From Kitasatospora cinereorecta (lineage in GTDB: Bacteria; Actinomycetota; Actinomycetes; Streptomycetales; Streptomycetaceae): a stretch of 64,000 bases of DNA. Made by a program: the position numbers and the translations under genes. Below are positions 34,655 to 42,983 of the stretch, piece by piece (position 1 is the first letter of the stretch; the number at the start of each line of letters is the position of its first letter). Where the stretch lies: contig NZ_JAMZDX010000004.1 of NCBI RefSeq assembly GCF_024172095.1, positions 1,096,780-1,160,779 of the forward strand, read 5' to 3'. The notes below the pieces were generated by a model that saw only the letters and a program-made list of their open reading frames with translations, searched no databases and was not told where the DNA came from.

Positions 34655-36105
34655 ACGCCTTCCCCGCCGACATCGAGACCGGCTTCGCCGCCGCCCGGCA
34701 GATCGCCGACGCGGTGCTGCTCGAGGGCTACGTGCTCTACCCGTACCGCGCGTCGGCGGCCAAGAACCGGCTGCGCTGGCAGTTCGGCGTGCTCGTCCCG
34801 CCCGAGTACGGCGAGGTGGGCGGCGAGCACGTCCAGCAGCGCACCGAGTGCGTGATGGAGCCGCGCCACGACGACCGGCTGGCCGTCGAACTGCGCTTCC
34901 TGCGCCCCCAGCGGCGGACCGTGGAACGGTCCACCCCGGCCGGCGGGTACGAGCCCGTGGAGCGGCTGGAGCTGGCCGACCGGGTCCTCGTCCCGTGGGA
35001 CGAGGGTGTCGAGGAGCGGATCGAACTGCTCGTCCCGATCGGCGAGTTGGCCGGCAACGGGGTACTGCGCGGATTCCGCCTGCCGGCCGCCGCCGAGATG
35101 GAGCTGATCCGCGAGAACGGCGTCGCCCTCGGCCGGGTGCTGCGCCGCCGCGAACAGATCGACGGCCTGCTGCGGTTGACCACCGAGGACCTCCCCGGAC
35201 CGTACCGGGCCCAGCGGTTGACCGTGGTGGTGGAGAACGCCTCCACCTGGACCCCGGCGCCGGACGCCCGCCGGGAGGACGCGCTGCCGCGCTCGCTGGT
35301 CTCCACCCACCTGCTGATCGGGCTGGAGCACGGCTGGTTCCAGTCCGTCACCGACCCGCCGGAGTGGGCCCGGGCCGCCGTCGACCGGTGCCGCAACGAG
35401 CACACCTGGCCGGTGCTGGCCGGACCCAACGGCGGGCGCCGGGTCATGCTCTCCTCGCCGATCATCCTGGAGGACCACCCGCAGATCGCCCCGGAGAGCC
35501 CCGGCACGCTCTACGACTCCACCGAGATCGACGAGATCCTCGCCCTGCGCACCGCGGCCCTGACCGACCACGAGAAGCGCGAGGCCCGCGGCACCGACGA
35601 GCGGGCCGGCGCCGTCATCGACCTCGCCGACTCGATGCCGCCCGAGGTGCTGGAGCGCCTGCACGGCGCGGTCCGCGGGCTGCGCGAGATCACCGGGGCC
35701 TCGCCCGAGGCCGAACAGCCCTGGTGGGACCCGGGCAACGACTCCGCGGTCGACCCCGAGCGGGACCGGGTGGTGATCGACGGCCGCTCGGTCGGCGCCG
35801 GCAGCCGGGTCCTGCTGCGGCCCGGCCGACGGCGCACCGACGCCCAGGACCTGTTCCTGCACGGGCGGACCGGGATGGTCGAGGCGGTCCTCCACGACGT
35901 CGACGGCTCGGTCCACCTGGCCGTGACGGTCGAGGGCGACCCGGGCGCCGACCTGTGGCGGGCGCAGGGGCGCTTCCGCTACTTCCAGCCGGACGAGGTC
36001 ACCCCGCTGGGCGACCCGCTTCCCGAGCGCGGCCCGCGGGCCGGGCACGGGCCGCTGGAGGGCGTGGCTCCCGGGGAGGGCATTGCTTCCGGGGAGATCG
36101 GGTGA
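34651..36105 (+). CDS. 484-residue hydrogenase-operon protein, unrecognised
   Basis: No named domain recognised. Residues about 1-230 are a soluble alpha/beta region (YVLYPYRASAAKNRLRWQFG, RTECVMEPRHDDRLAVELRF, STHLLIGLEHGWFQS). The middle carries LSSPIILEDHPQIAPESPGTLYDSTEIDEILALRT. The C-terminal part (about 385-465) has RVVIDGRSVGAGSRVLLRP, then GMVEAVLHDVDGSVHLAVTV, with a KOW/SH3-like spacing. The N-terminal half recalls hypothetical proteins always seen in actinobacterial hydrogenase loci. It is coupled to its neighbours by 4-base overlaps. A scaffold or assembly factor is possible but unproven. Confidence 0.7.
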   Translation: MNAFPADIETGFAAARQIADAVLLEGYVLYPYRASAAKNRLRWQFGVLVPPEYGEVGGEHVQQRTECVMEPRHDDRLAVELRFLRPQRRTVERSTPAGGYEPVERLELADRVLVPWDEGVEERIELLVPIGELAGNGVLRGFRLPAAAEMELIRENGVALGRVLRRREQIDGLLRLTTEDLPGPYRAQRLTVVVENASTWTPAPDARREDALPRSLVSTHLLIGLEHGWFQSVTDPPEWARAAVDRCRNEHTWPVLAGPNGGRRVMLSSPIILEDHPQIAPESPGTLYDSTEIDEILALRTAALTDHEKREARGTDERAGAVIDLADSMPPEVLERLHGAVRGLREITGASPEAEQPWWDPGNDSAVDPERDRVVIDGRSVGAGSRVLLRPGRRRTDAQDLFLHGRTGMVEAVLHDVDGSVHLAVTVEGDPGADLWRAQGRFRYFQPDEVTPLGDPLPERGPRAGHGPLEGVAPGEGIASGEIG

Positions 36106-36626
36106 GCGCGGACCCGGGCGGCGGCGCGGGCCGGGTGCTGGTCGCCGGGGTCGGCAACATCTTCCTCGGCGACGACGGGTTCGGGGTGGAGGCCGTCCGC
36201 CGGCTGTCCGCGCACCCCGTGCCGGACGGCGTCGAGGTCGTCGACGTGGGCGTACGCGGGGTCGACCTGGCGTACCGGCTGCTCGACGGCTACCGCACCG
36301 CGGTCCTGGTGGACGCCACCGCCCGCGGCGGGGCGCCCGGCACCGTCTACCTGATCGAGGCCGCCGCCGAGCCGGTGGAGGCACCGCTGCTCGACGGCCA
36401 CCGGATGGGGCCGGACGCCGTCCTCGCCCTGCTCACCACCCTCGCCGCCGGCACCGGTTGCGAGCCGCCCGGCCGGGTACTGGTGGTCGGCTGCGAACCG
36501 GCGTCGCTGGAGGAGGGCATCGGGCTCAGTGCCCCGGTGGCCGCCGCCGTCGAGGAGGCGGTCCAACTCGTGCTGCGGGTCGTGGATGAGGCCGCGCGGC
36601 CCAAGAGAGAGGCGTCAGCATGCTGA
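36102..36626 (+). CDS. Hydrogenase maturation endopeptidase (HycI/HupD family)
   Basis: 174 residues. GVGNIFLGDDGFG near the N-terminus carries the Asn/Asp of the nickel-recognition site; later acidic and His residues (VDVGVRGVDL, LLDGHRMGPD) complete the usual metal-sensing set. It removes the C-terminal tail of the large subunit after H571 once nickel is inserted. GTG start overlapping the upstream stop (GTGA). Its last codons overlap the DUF6893 microprotein gene. Confidence 0.88.
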   Translation: MSADPGGGAGRVLVAGVGNIFLGDDGFGVEAVRRLSAHPVPDGVEVVDVGVRGVDLAYRLLDGYRTAVLVDATARGGAPGTVYLIEAAAEPVEAPLLDGHRMGPDAVLALLTTLAAGTGCEPPGRVLVVGCEPASLEEGIGLSAPVAAAVEEAVQLVLRVVDEAARPKREASAC

Positions 36627-36724
36627 AGAACCTGGTCTGTACGGCCGTGGTGGTCGCGGTCGGGGCCCTGGTCTGGCAGAGCCTGCCGGACATCAAGCGC
36701 TACCTCGCCATCCGGCGGATGTGA
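36620..36724 (+). CDS. DUF6893 membrane microprotein (34 residues)
   Basis: A 34-codon frame whose ATG overlaps the endopeptidase stop by 7 bases. It encodes a single hydrophobic helix (TAVVVAVGALVWQSLPDI) with a short N-terminal lysine-containing head and a basic tail (KRYLAIRRM), so it is an inner-membrane peptide with the basic end in the cytoplasm. It matches DUF6893. It could anchor or regulate the soluble hydrogenase at the membrane; this is inference from size and position. Confidence 0.75.
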   Translation: MLKNLVCTAVVVAVGALVWQSLPDIKRYLAIRRM

Positions 36725-36754
36725 GGCGCGGATTGCTGCGAACGGTGTAGCCCC

Positions 36755-36800
36755 GGGCGCGGTGGCGGCGCGGCTTCGAGCCGTGACCGCCACCGCGCCC
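36755..36800 (+). terminator. Hairpin between the structural and hyp blocks
   Basis: GGGCGCGGTGGCGG (36755-36768) pairs perfectly with 36787-36800, and inside it CGGCT-TCG-AGCCG forms a second 5-bp stem. It lies 31 bases after DUF6893 and 42 before hypA, dividing the locus into two transcription units or attenuating the hyp genes. Confidence 0.7.
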
Positions 36801-36842
36801 TGTAATGGGGGCCGGTTGCCGCGGATCGTGGGAAGGGGGCCG

Positions 36843-37223
36843 ATGCACGAGATGTCGATCGCCGCCGCCGTCGTCGAGCAGGTGGACGAGGCCGCGCGCG
36901 AGCACGGCGCGCCCGGCGTCGCCCGGGTCCGGCTGCAGGTCGGCGAGCTGGCCGGGGTGGTCCCGCAGGCACTCGACTTCTGCTTCGAACTCGCCTGCAC
37001 CGGAACGCTGGTGGAAGGCGCCGCGCTGGAGACCGAACAGGTCGCGGCGCGCGCCCGGTGCACCCCCTGCGCGACCGAATGGGCGGTCGGCATGCCACCG
37101 GACCTCGGCTGCCCGAGCTGCGCCGGCGGCGACGTCGAACTGCTGAGCGGCCGCGAGCTGCAGATCCTCGACGTCGAGTGGGCCGCGCCCGCGGGCGTCG
37201 GGGCCGATCAGGAAGAAGGCTGA
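36843..37223 (+). CDS. hypA: Nickel metallochaperone HypA
   Basis: 126 residues. The N-terminal MHEMS gives the Ni-binding His2 motif. The zinc loop has ARCTPC and LGCPSC (two CxxC). Length and order are normal for HypA. It brings Ni to the large subunit with HypB. GGGAAGGGGGCC precedes the ATG. Its stop overlaps the hypB start (TGATG). Confidence 0.92.
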   Translation: MHEMSIAAAVVEQVDEAAREHGAPGVARVRLQVGELAGVVPQALDFCFELACTGTLVEGAALETEQVAARARCTPCATEWAVGMPPDLGCPSCAGGDVELLSGRELQILDVEWAAPAGVGADQEEG

Positions 37224-37990
37224 TGCCGATGTGCCGCACGGTCGATCTCCGTCAGGCGGTGCTGGCCCGCAACGACGACAGCGCCCGCGAGCTGCGGGCC
37301 GCCCTGGCCGCCCGCGGGACAGTGGCGGTGAACCTGCTCTCCAGCCCCGGCAGCGGCAAGACCGCTCTGCTGGAGGCCGAGTTGGGCCTGGCCCGCGAGC
37401 GGGGCGTCCCGGTCGCGGCGCTCACCGCCGACCTCGCCACCGAGAACGACGCGCTGCGCCTGGCCCGTTCGGGAGCACCGGTCAAGCAGGTGCTCACCGA
37501 CGGGCTCTGCCACCTGGAGGCGGTGATGCTCGCCAAGCACCTGGACGGCTGGCTGCCCGAGGACACCCGGCTGCTGTTCGTGGAGAACGTCGGCAACCTG
37601 GTCTGCCCGGCCTCCTACGACCTCGGCGAGTCGCTGCGCGTCGTCCTGGCCTCGGTGACCGAGGGCGAGGACAAGCCGCTCAAGTACCCGACCGCGTTCG
37701 GGCTGGCCAACCTGGTCGTGGTGACCAAGGCCGACCTGGCGGCCGCCGCCGAGTTCGACGAGGCCGCGTTCCTGGCCGCCGTCGCCCGGGTCAACCCCGG
37801 GGTGGAGGTGGTCTTCACCTCGGCCCGGACCGGGCAGGGCGCGGGCCTGCTGCTGGACCGGGCGCTGGCCGTCCTGGACGGCGCCCGGCCGCACCGGCCG
37901 GTGATGGCCGCCGCCGCACCCGACCACGGCCACGGCCACGGCCACGGAGGACACCACCACGGGCCGGTCGCGGTGGAGGACCTCGCGTGA
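37223..37990 (+). CDS. hypB: GTPase and nickel carrier HypB
   Basis: 255 residues. SSPGSGKT at 40-47 is the P loop, FVENVGNLVCPASYDLGE the conserved switch region with a metal Cys, and VVTKADL the guanine specificity motif. The His-rich nickel store is at the C-terminus (residues 234-247, eight His alternating with Gly), not at the N-terminus where better known HypB proteins carry it; the N-terminus has only MPMCRTVDL. It supplies nickel to the apo large subunit in a GTP-dependent step. Its stop overlaps hypF (GTGA). Confidence 0.92.
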   Translation: MPMCRTVDLRQAVLARNDDSARELRAALAARGTVAVNLLSSPGSGKTALLEAELGLARERGVPVAALTADLATENDALRLARSGAPVKQVLTDGLCHLEAVMLAKHLDGWLPEDTRLLFVENVGNLVCPASYDLGESLRVVLASVTEGEDKPLKYPTAFGLANLVVVTKADLAAAAEFDEAAFLAAVARVNPGVEVVFTSARTGQGAGLLLDRALAVLDGARPHRPVMAAAAPDHGHGHGHGGHHHGPVAVEDLA

Positions 37991-40317
37991 CGAGCGGTCG
38001 GCGCACGCCCGACCTCGAACGGCGCCGGGTCGCCGTCCGCGGCCTGGTCCAGGGCGTGGGCTTCCGGCCGTTCGTCTTCACCCTGGCCGGCGAACTCGGC
38101 CTGGCCGGCAGCGTCACCAACACCGGCGAGGGCGTCCTGGCCGAGGTGGAGGGCGACCGCGCGGCACTGGACGCCTTCTGCCGCCGCCTGGCCGGCGACG
38201 CGCCCCCGCTGGCCCGGGTGGACTCGGTCGAGTACGCCCCGCTGGCCGCCACCGGCGCCGACGGCTTCACCATCGCCCCCTCCCGCGCCGACGGCCCGCG
38301 CACCGCCCTCATCCCGCCGGACGTCGCCGTCTGCGCCGACTGCCTCGCCGAACTGGCCGACCCCGCCGACCGCCGCCACCGGCACCCGTTCATCAGCTGC
38401 ACCAACTGCGGGCCCCGGCACACCATCGTCACCGGCCTGCCGTACGACCGGGCCCAGACCACCATGGCCGGCTTCCCGATGTGCGCCGACTGCGCCCGGG
38501 AGTACGGCGATCCGGCCGACCGGCGCTTCCACGCCCAGCCGGTGTCCTGCCACGCCTGCGGCCCCCGGCTCTCGCTCACCGTGCCCGGACGCCCCGACCT
38601 CGCCGGCGAGGACGCCCTCGGCGAGGCGCGGCGGCTGCTGGCCGGCGGCGCGATCCTCGCTGTGAAGGGCCTCGGCGGCTACCACCTGGCCTGCGACGCC
38701 CGCAACGCCGACACCGTCGCCCTGCTGCGCCGGCGCAAGCAGCGCGGCGACAAGGCCTTCGCCCTGATGGCCCGTGACCTGGCCACCGTCGAGGCGCTGG
38801 TGGACCTCGGCCCGGTGGAACGCGAGCTGCTCACCGGCCCGGTCCGCCCGATCGTGCTGCTGCGCCGCACCGGCCCGCTCCCGCCCGCGCTCTCGGCCGC
38901 CGTCCCCCGCACCCCGGACCTCGGGGTGATGCTGCCGTACACGCCGCTGCACCACCTGCTGCTCGCGGCGCCCGGGCCCGACCTGCTGGTGATGACCAGC
39001 GCCAACCTCTCCGGCGAGCCGATCGTCACCGACGACGCCGAGGCGCTGGAGCGGCTCGCCCCACTGGTGGACGGATGGCTGGCCCACGACCGCCCGATCC
39101 GGGTGCCCTGCGAGGACTCCGTGGTGCGGGTGGTGGACGGCGAACTGCTGCCGCTCCGTCGCTCCCGCGGGTACGCGCCGCTGCCGCTGCCGCTCCCCGT
39201 GCCGGTCCGCCCCGCCCTGGCCGTCGGCGGCGACCTGAAGAACTGCTTCGCACTCGCCCGCGGCGGCTACGCCTGGCTGTCCGGCCACATCGGCGACATG
39301 GACGACCTGGCCACCTTGCGCGCCTTCGACCACGCCGTCGACCACCTCGGCTCGATCACCGGCGTACGGCCCGAGTTGCTGGTCACCGACCGCCACCCCG
39401 GCTACCGCTCGGTCCGGCACGCGGAACGCGCGGCGGCCGGCCGCCCGGTCCACCGGGTGCAGCACCACCACGCCCACATCGCCGCCGTGATGGCCGAGCA
39501 CGGGCTGGACGGCAGCCGGCCCGTCCTCGGCCTCGCCTTCGACGGCACCGGCTACGGCGAGGACGGCGCGGTCTGGGGCGGCGAGGTGCTGCTCGCCGAC
39601 TACGACGGCTTCCGCCGCCTCGCCCACCTCGGCTACGTCCCACTGCCCGGCGGCGACGCGGCCGTGGAGCGCCCGTACCGGACCGCGCTGGCCCACCTGC
39701 GCGCCGCCGGCCTCGCCTGGACCCCCGGGCTGCCCCCGGTCGACGCCTGCCCACCCGACGAACTGCGGATCCTGGACAAGCAGTTGGCCCGCGACCTGAA
39801 CTGCGTGCCGACCTCCAGCATGGGCCGGCTGTTCGACGCCGTCTCCTCGCTCGCCGGGATCTGCCACCGCTCCGGCTACGAAGCCCAGGCGGCCATCGAA
39901 CTGGAGGCCGCGGCAGCCGAGTTCGGCCCCGCAACCGGGCCTGGCGGCGGGTACGCCTTCGCGCTGCAACCGGCCGCGTCCGGCTGGATCGCCGACCCCG
40001 GCCCGCTGCTCGCCGCGGTGGTGGCCGACCTCGCCGCCGGCGCGCCCGCCGGGCTGGTCGCCGCCCGCTTCCACACCGCGGTGGCCGACCTGGTCCGCGC
40101 GGTCTGCGCGGCCGCCCGGGAGCGGCACGGCACCACCACGGTGGCGCTCAGCGGCGGGGTGTTCGCCAACGCGCTGCTCTCCTCGGCCTGTGCACAGGGC
40201 CTCGGGGAGGACGGATTCACCGTGCTGCGGCACCGCCGGGTGCCGCCCAACGACGGAGGGCTGGCCCTCGGCCAGCTGATGGTGGCCGCCCGCTCGGCGG
40301 CCGCCCGGGAGGAGTGA
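37987..40317 (+). CDS. hypF: Carbamoyltransferase HypF
   Basis: 776 residues, full length. The N-terminal acylphosphatase-like domain (about 10-95) has RGLVQGVGFRPFVF. Two zinc fingers follow (CADCLAEL with SCTNCG, and CADCAREYGD with CHACG), then a YrdC-like ATP and carbamoyl-phosphate domain (LAGGAILAVKGLGGYHLACD) and a Kae1-like C-terminal domain (VGGDLKNCFALARGG; VQHHHAHIAAVMAEH; LSGGVFANALL). It makes the thiocarbamate on HypE, the source of the CN ligands. GTG start overlapping hypB; hypC follows after 6 bases. Confidence 0.93.
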   Translation: MTSGRRTPDLERRRVAVRGLVQGVGFRPFVFTLAGELGLAGSVTNTGEGVLAEVEGDRAALDAFCRRLAGDAPPLARVDSVEYAPLAATGADGFTIAPSRADGPRTALIPPDVAVCADCLAELADPADRRHRHPFISCTNCGPRHTIVTGLPYDRAQTTMAGFPMCADCAREYGDPADRRFHAQPVSCHACGPRLSLTVPGRPDLAGEDALGEARRLLAGGAILAVKGLGGYHLACDARNADTVALLRRRKQRGDKAFALMARDLATVEALVDLGPVERELLTGPVRPIVLLRRTGPLPPALSAAVPRTPDLGVMLPYTPLHHLLLAAPGPDLLVMTSANLSGEPIVTDDAEALERLAPLVDGWLAHDRPIRVPCEDSVVRVVDGELLPLRRSRGYAPLPLPLPVPVRPALAVGGDLKNCFALARGGYAWLSGHIGDMDDLATLRAFDHAVDHLGSITGVRPELLVTDRHPGYRSVRHAERAAAGRPVHRVQHHHAHIAAVMAEHGLDGSRPVLGLAFDGTGYGEDGAVWGGEVLLADYDGFRRLAHLGYVPLPGGDAAVERPYRTALAHLRAAGLAWTPGLPPVDACPPDELRILDKQLARDLNCVPTSSMGRLFDAVSSLAGICHRSGYEAQAAIELEAAAAEFGPATGPGGGYAFALQPAASGWIADPGPLLAAVVADLAAGAPAGLVAARFHTAVADLVRAVCAAARERHGTTTVALSGGVFANALLSSACAQGLGEDGFTVLRHRRVPPNDGGLALGQLMVAARSAAAREE

Positions 40318-40323
40318 CAGCGG

Positions 40324-40608
40324 ATGTGCCTGGCGGTGCCCGGCAGGGTGACGGAGGTCGCGGAACGCGACGGAACGCTGATGGCGGTGATGGACTTCGG
40401 CGGCGTGGTCAAGGACGTCTGCCTGGAGTACCTGCCCGACCTCGCGGTCGGCGAGTACGCCATCGTGCACGTCGGCTTCGCGCTGCAGCGCCTCGACGAG
40501 GAGTCGGCCCGGCGAACGCTCGACCTGTTCGCCGAACTCGGCTTGCTGCAGGAGGAGTTCGGCGACCCGTGGGAAGCGGCGCGAGCGGCGAAGGAGGCAG
40601 GGCGGTGA
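40324..40608 (+). CDS. hypC: Fe(CN)2CO scaffold chaperone HypC
   Basis: 94 residues. MCLAVPG at the N-terminus supplies the essential Cys2. The OB-like barrel (GVVKDVCLEYLPDLAVGEYAIVHVGFALQRLDEESA) is standard. With HypD it holds the Fe centre and hands it to the large subunit. The stop overlaps hypD (GTGA). Confidence 0.92.
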   Translation: MCLAVPGRVTEVAERDGTLMAVMDFGGVVKDVCLEYLPDLAVGEYAIVHVGFALQRLDEESARRTLDLFAELGLLQEEFGDPWEAARAAKEAGR

Positions 40609-41729
40609 AGTACCTGGAGGAGTTCCAGAACCCGGAGCTGGCCCGCGGTCTGCTCGCGGACATCAGGGCGACGGTGACCCGCCCGTGGGCGCTGATGGAG
40701 GTCTGCGGCGGCCAGACGCACACCATCATCCGTCACGGAATCGACCAACTGCTGCCCGACGAGGTCGAGTTGATTCACGGACCGGGCTGCCCGGTGTGCG
40801 TCACCCCGCTGGAGGTGATCGACAAGGCGCTGGAGATCGCCGCCCGTCCCGGAGTGATCTTCTGCTCCTTCGGCGACATGCTCCGGGTGCCCGGCACCGA
40901 CCGCGACCTGTTCCGGGTCCGCGGCGAGGGCGGCGACGTCCGGGTGGTCTACTCGCCCCTGGACGCCCTGCGGATCGCCGAACAGAACCCGCAGCGCGAG
41001 GTGGTGTTCTTCGGCATCGGCTTCGAGACCACCGCCCCGCCCAACGCCATGGCCGTCCACCAGGCCCGCAAGCGCGGCATCCGCAACTTCAGCATGCTGG
41101 TCTCGCACGTCCGGGTGCCCCCGGCGATCGACGCCATCATGAACTCCCCCGACTGCCGGGTGCAGGGCTTCCTCGCCGCCGGCCACGTGTGCAGCGTGAT
41201 GGGCACCGGCGAGTACCCCGAACTGGCCGAACGGCACCGGGTCCCGATCGTCGTCACCGGCTTCGAACCCCTCGACATCCTGGAGGGGATCCGGCTCACC
41301 GTACGGCAGTTGGAGCGCGGCGAGCACACCGTCGAGAACGCGTACGCCCGTGCCGTCCGGCCCGAGGGCAACCCGGCCGCCCGGGACATGCTGGAGGACG
41401 TCTTCGAGGTCGCCGACCGCGCCTGGCGCGGCATCGGCGTGATCCCCGCCAGCGGCTGGCGGCTGTCCGAACGCTACCGCGACCACGACGCCGAGTACCG
41501 CTTCGACGTCCACTCCATCGCCACCTGCGAACCCGCCCGGTGCCGCAGCGGCGAGGTCCTCCAGGGTCTGATCAAGCCCCACCAATGCGAGGCCTTCGGC
41601 GCCGACTGCACCCCGCGTACCCCGCTCGGCGCCACCATGGTCTCCAGCGAGGGCGCCTGCGCCGCCTACTACCTCTATCGCCGGCTCGGCACCCCGGCCG
41701 CACCCCGGGAGGCGAGCCCCGTTGGCTGA
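40605..41729 (+). CDS. hypD: Fe-S maturation protein HypD
   Basis: 374 residues. MEVCGGQTH, GPGCPVCVTP and GFETTAPPNA are the conserved HypD segments; Cys near the end (CEPARCRSGEVLQG, HQCEAFGADC) ligate the 4Fe-4S cluster. It assembles the Fe(CN)2CO unit with HypC and HypE. GTG start. Confidence 0.92.
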   Translation: MKYLEEFQNPELARGLLADIRATVTRPWALMEVCGGQTHTIIRHGIDQLLPDEVELIHGPGCPVCVTPLEVIDKALEIAARPGVIFCSFGDMLRVPGTDRDLFRVRGEGGDVRVVYSPLDALRIAEQNPQREVVFFGIGFETTAPPNAMAVHQARKRGIRNFSMLVSHVRVPPAIDAIMNSPDCRVQGFLAAGHVCSVMGTGEYPELAERHRVPIVVTGFEPLDILEGIRLTVRQLERGEHTVENAYARAVRPEGNPAARDMLEDVFEVADRAWRGIGVIPASGWRLSERYRDHDAEYRFDVHSIATCEPARCRSGEVLQGLIKPHQCEAFGADCTPRTPLGATMVSSEGACAAYYLYRRLGTPAAPREASPVG

Positions 41730-42825
41730 CACCTTGGCTGACACCGAAACGCTCACCGGCCCGGCGCCGACCGCCGCACCGGACTTCGCCGGCTACAGCT
41801 GCCCGCTGCCGCTGCGCGACCACCCCCGCGTGGTGATGGGCCACGGCGGCGGCGGAGCCCTCTCCGCCGAACTCGTCGCCCACCTGTTCGCCCCCGCATT
41901 CGGCAACCCCCTGCTGAACGGCCTCGCCGACTCCACCGTCGTCGAACTCGGCGGCGCCCGACTCGCCTTCTCCACCGACTCGTACGTGGTCCGACCGCTG
42001 TTCTTCCCCGGCGGCTCCATCGGCGACCTCGCCGTCAACGGCACCGTCAACGACCTCGCCATGAGCGGCGCCCGCCCGGCGTACCTCTCCTGCGGGTTCA
42101 TCCTGGAGGAGGGCGTGGAGACCGCCGTCGTCGCCCGGGTCGCCGACGCGATCGGCGCCGCCGCCCGCACCGCCGGCGTCCAGATCGCCACCGGCGACAC
42201 CAAGGTCGTCGAAGCCGGCCACGGCGACGGCATCTACCTCAACACCGCCGGCATCGGCCTGGTCCCCGCCGGCGTCGACATCCGCCCGCAACGCGCCGCC
42301 CCCGGCGACGTGGTCATCGTCAGCGGCGAGATCGGCCTGCACGGCGTGGCCATCATGAGCGTCCGGGAGGGCCTCGAGTTCGGGGTCGAGATCGAGAGCG
42401 ACTGCGCCGCCCTCGGCGGCCTCGTCGACACCATGCTCGCCGTCACCCCCGACCTCCACGTCCTGCGCGACCCCACCCGCGGCGGACTCGGCGCCGCCCT
42501 CAACGAGATCGCCTCCGCGGCCGGCGTCGGCGTCGAGATCCGCGAACGCGCCGTCCCCGTCCCCGCCGCCGTCGCCAACGCCTGCGCCGTCCTCGGCCTC
42601 GACCCCATGTACGTCGCCAACGAGGGCAAGCTCGTCGCCTTCGTCCCGCGCGAGCACGCGGACGCGGTGCTGGCCGCCATGCGGAGCCACCCACTGGGGG
42701 CGCGGGCCGCCGTCATCGGCGAGTGCGTGCCCGACCACCCCGGCATGGTCGTCGCCCGCACCGCCCTCGGCGGCACCCGGGTCGTCGACCTCCCGATGGG
42801 AGAGCAACTCCCGCGTATCTGCTGA
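41722..42825 (+). CDS. hypE: Cyanide-forming protein HypE
   Basis: 367 residues of PurM-like fold. VVMGHGGGG and STDSYVVRPLFFPGGSIGDLAVNGTVNDLAMSG-type segments and VIVSGEIGLHG are canonical. The last four residues are PRIC, the carbamoylated and then dehydrated Cys that becomes thiocyanate. The TTG at 41722 overlaps the hypD stop and has GGGAGG nine bases upstream; a second in-frame TTG lies at 41734. A strong hairpin follows. Confidence 0.92.
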   Translation: MADTLADTETLTGPAPTAAPDFAGYSCPLPLRDHPRVVMGHGGGGALSAELVAHLFAPAFGNPLLNGLADSTVVELGGARLAFSTDSYVVRPLFFPGGSIGDLAVNGTVNDLAMSGARPAYLSCGFILEEGVETAVVARVADAIGAAARTAGVQIATGDTKVVEAGHGDGIYLNTAGIGLVPAGVDIRPQRAAPGDVVIVSGEIGLHGVAIMSVREGLEFGVEIESDCAALGGLVDTMLAVTPDLHVLRDPTRGGLGAALNEIASAAGVGVEIRERAVPVPAAVANACAVLGLDPMYVANEGKLVAFVPREHADAVLAAMRSHPLGARAAVIGECVPDHPGMVVARTALGGTRVVDLPMGEQLPRIC

Positions 42826-42841
42826 CAATTGGCGCCGACCA

Positions 42842-42919
42842 CAGGGGCGCGAGGAACTGCGCGACCAGCCATCGCTCTACCTGAGTGCATGGTCGGCCGC
42901 GCAGTTCCTCGCGCCCCTG
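42842..42919 (+). terminator. 22-bp perfect hairpin after hypE, dispersed streptomycete type
   Basis: CAGGGGCGCGAGGAACTGCG at 42842-42861 extends to 22 perfect base pairs (42842-42863 with 42898-42919). The 34-base loop continues with imperfect pairing (ACCAGCCA against TGGTCGGC). This sequence is of a type frequently dispersed between streptomycete genes and should stop the hydrogenase transcript. It is related to the hairpin at 4312. Confidence 0.8.
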
Positions 42920-42983
42920 ACAATGGATGCTCTCTGGTGCACCGCGCAGCCGACTTGTACGGTGGCGCCGGGAGGTCCGGGGG

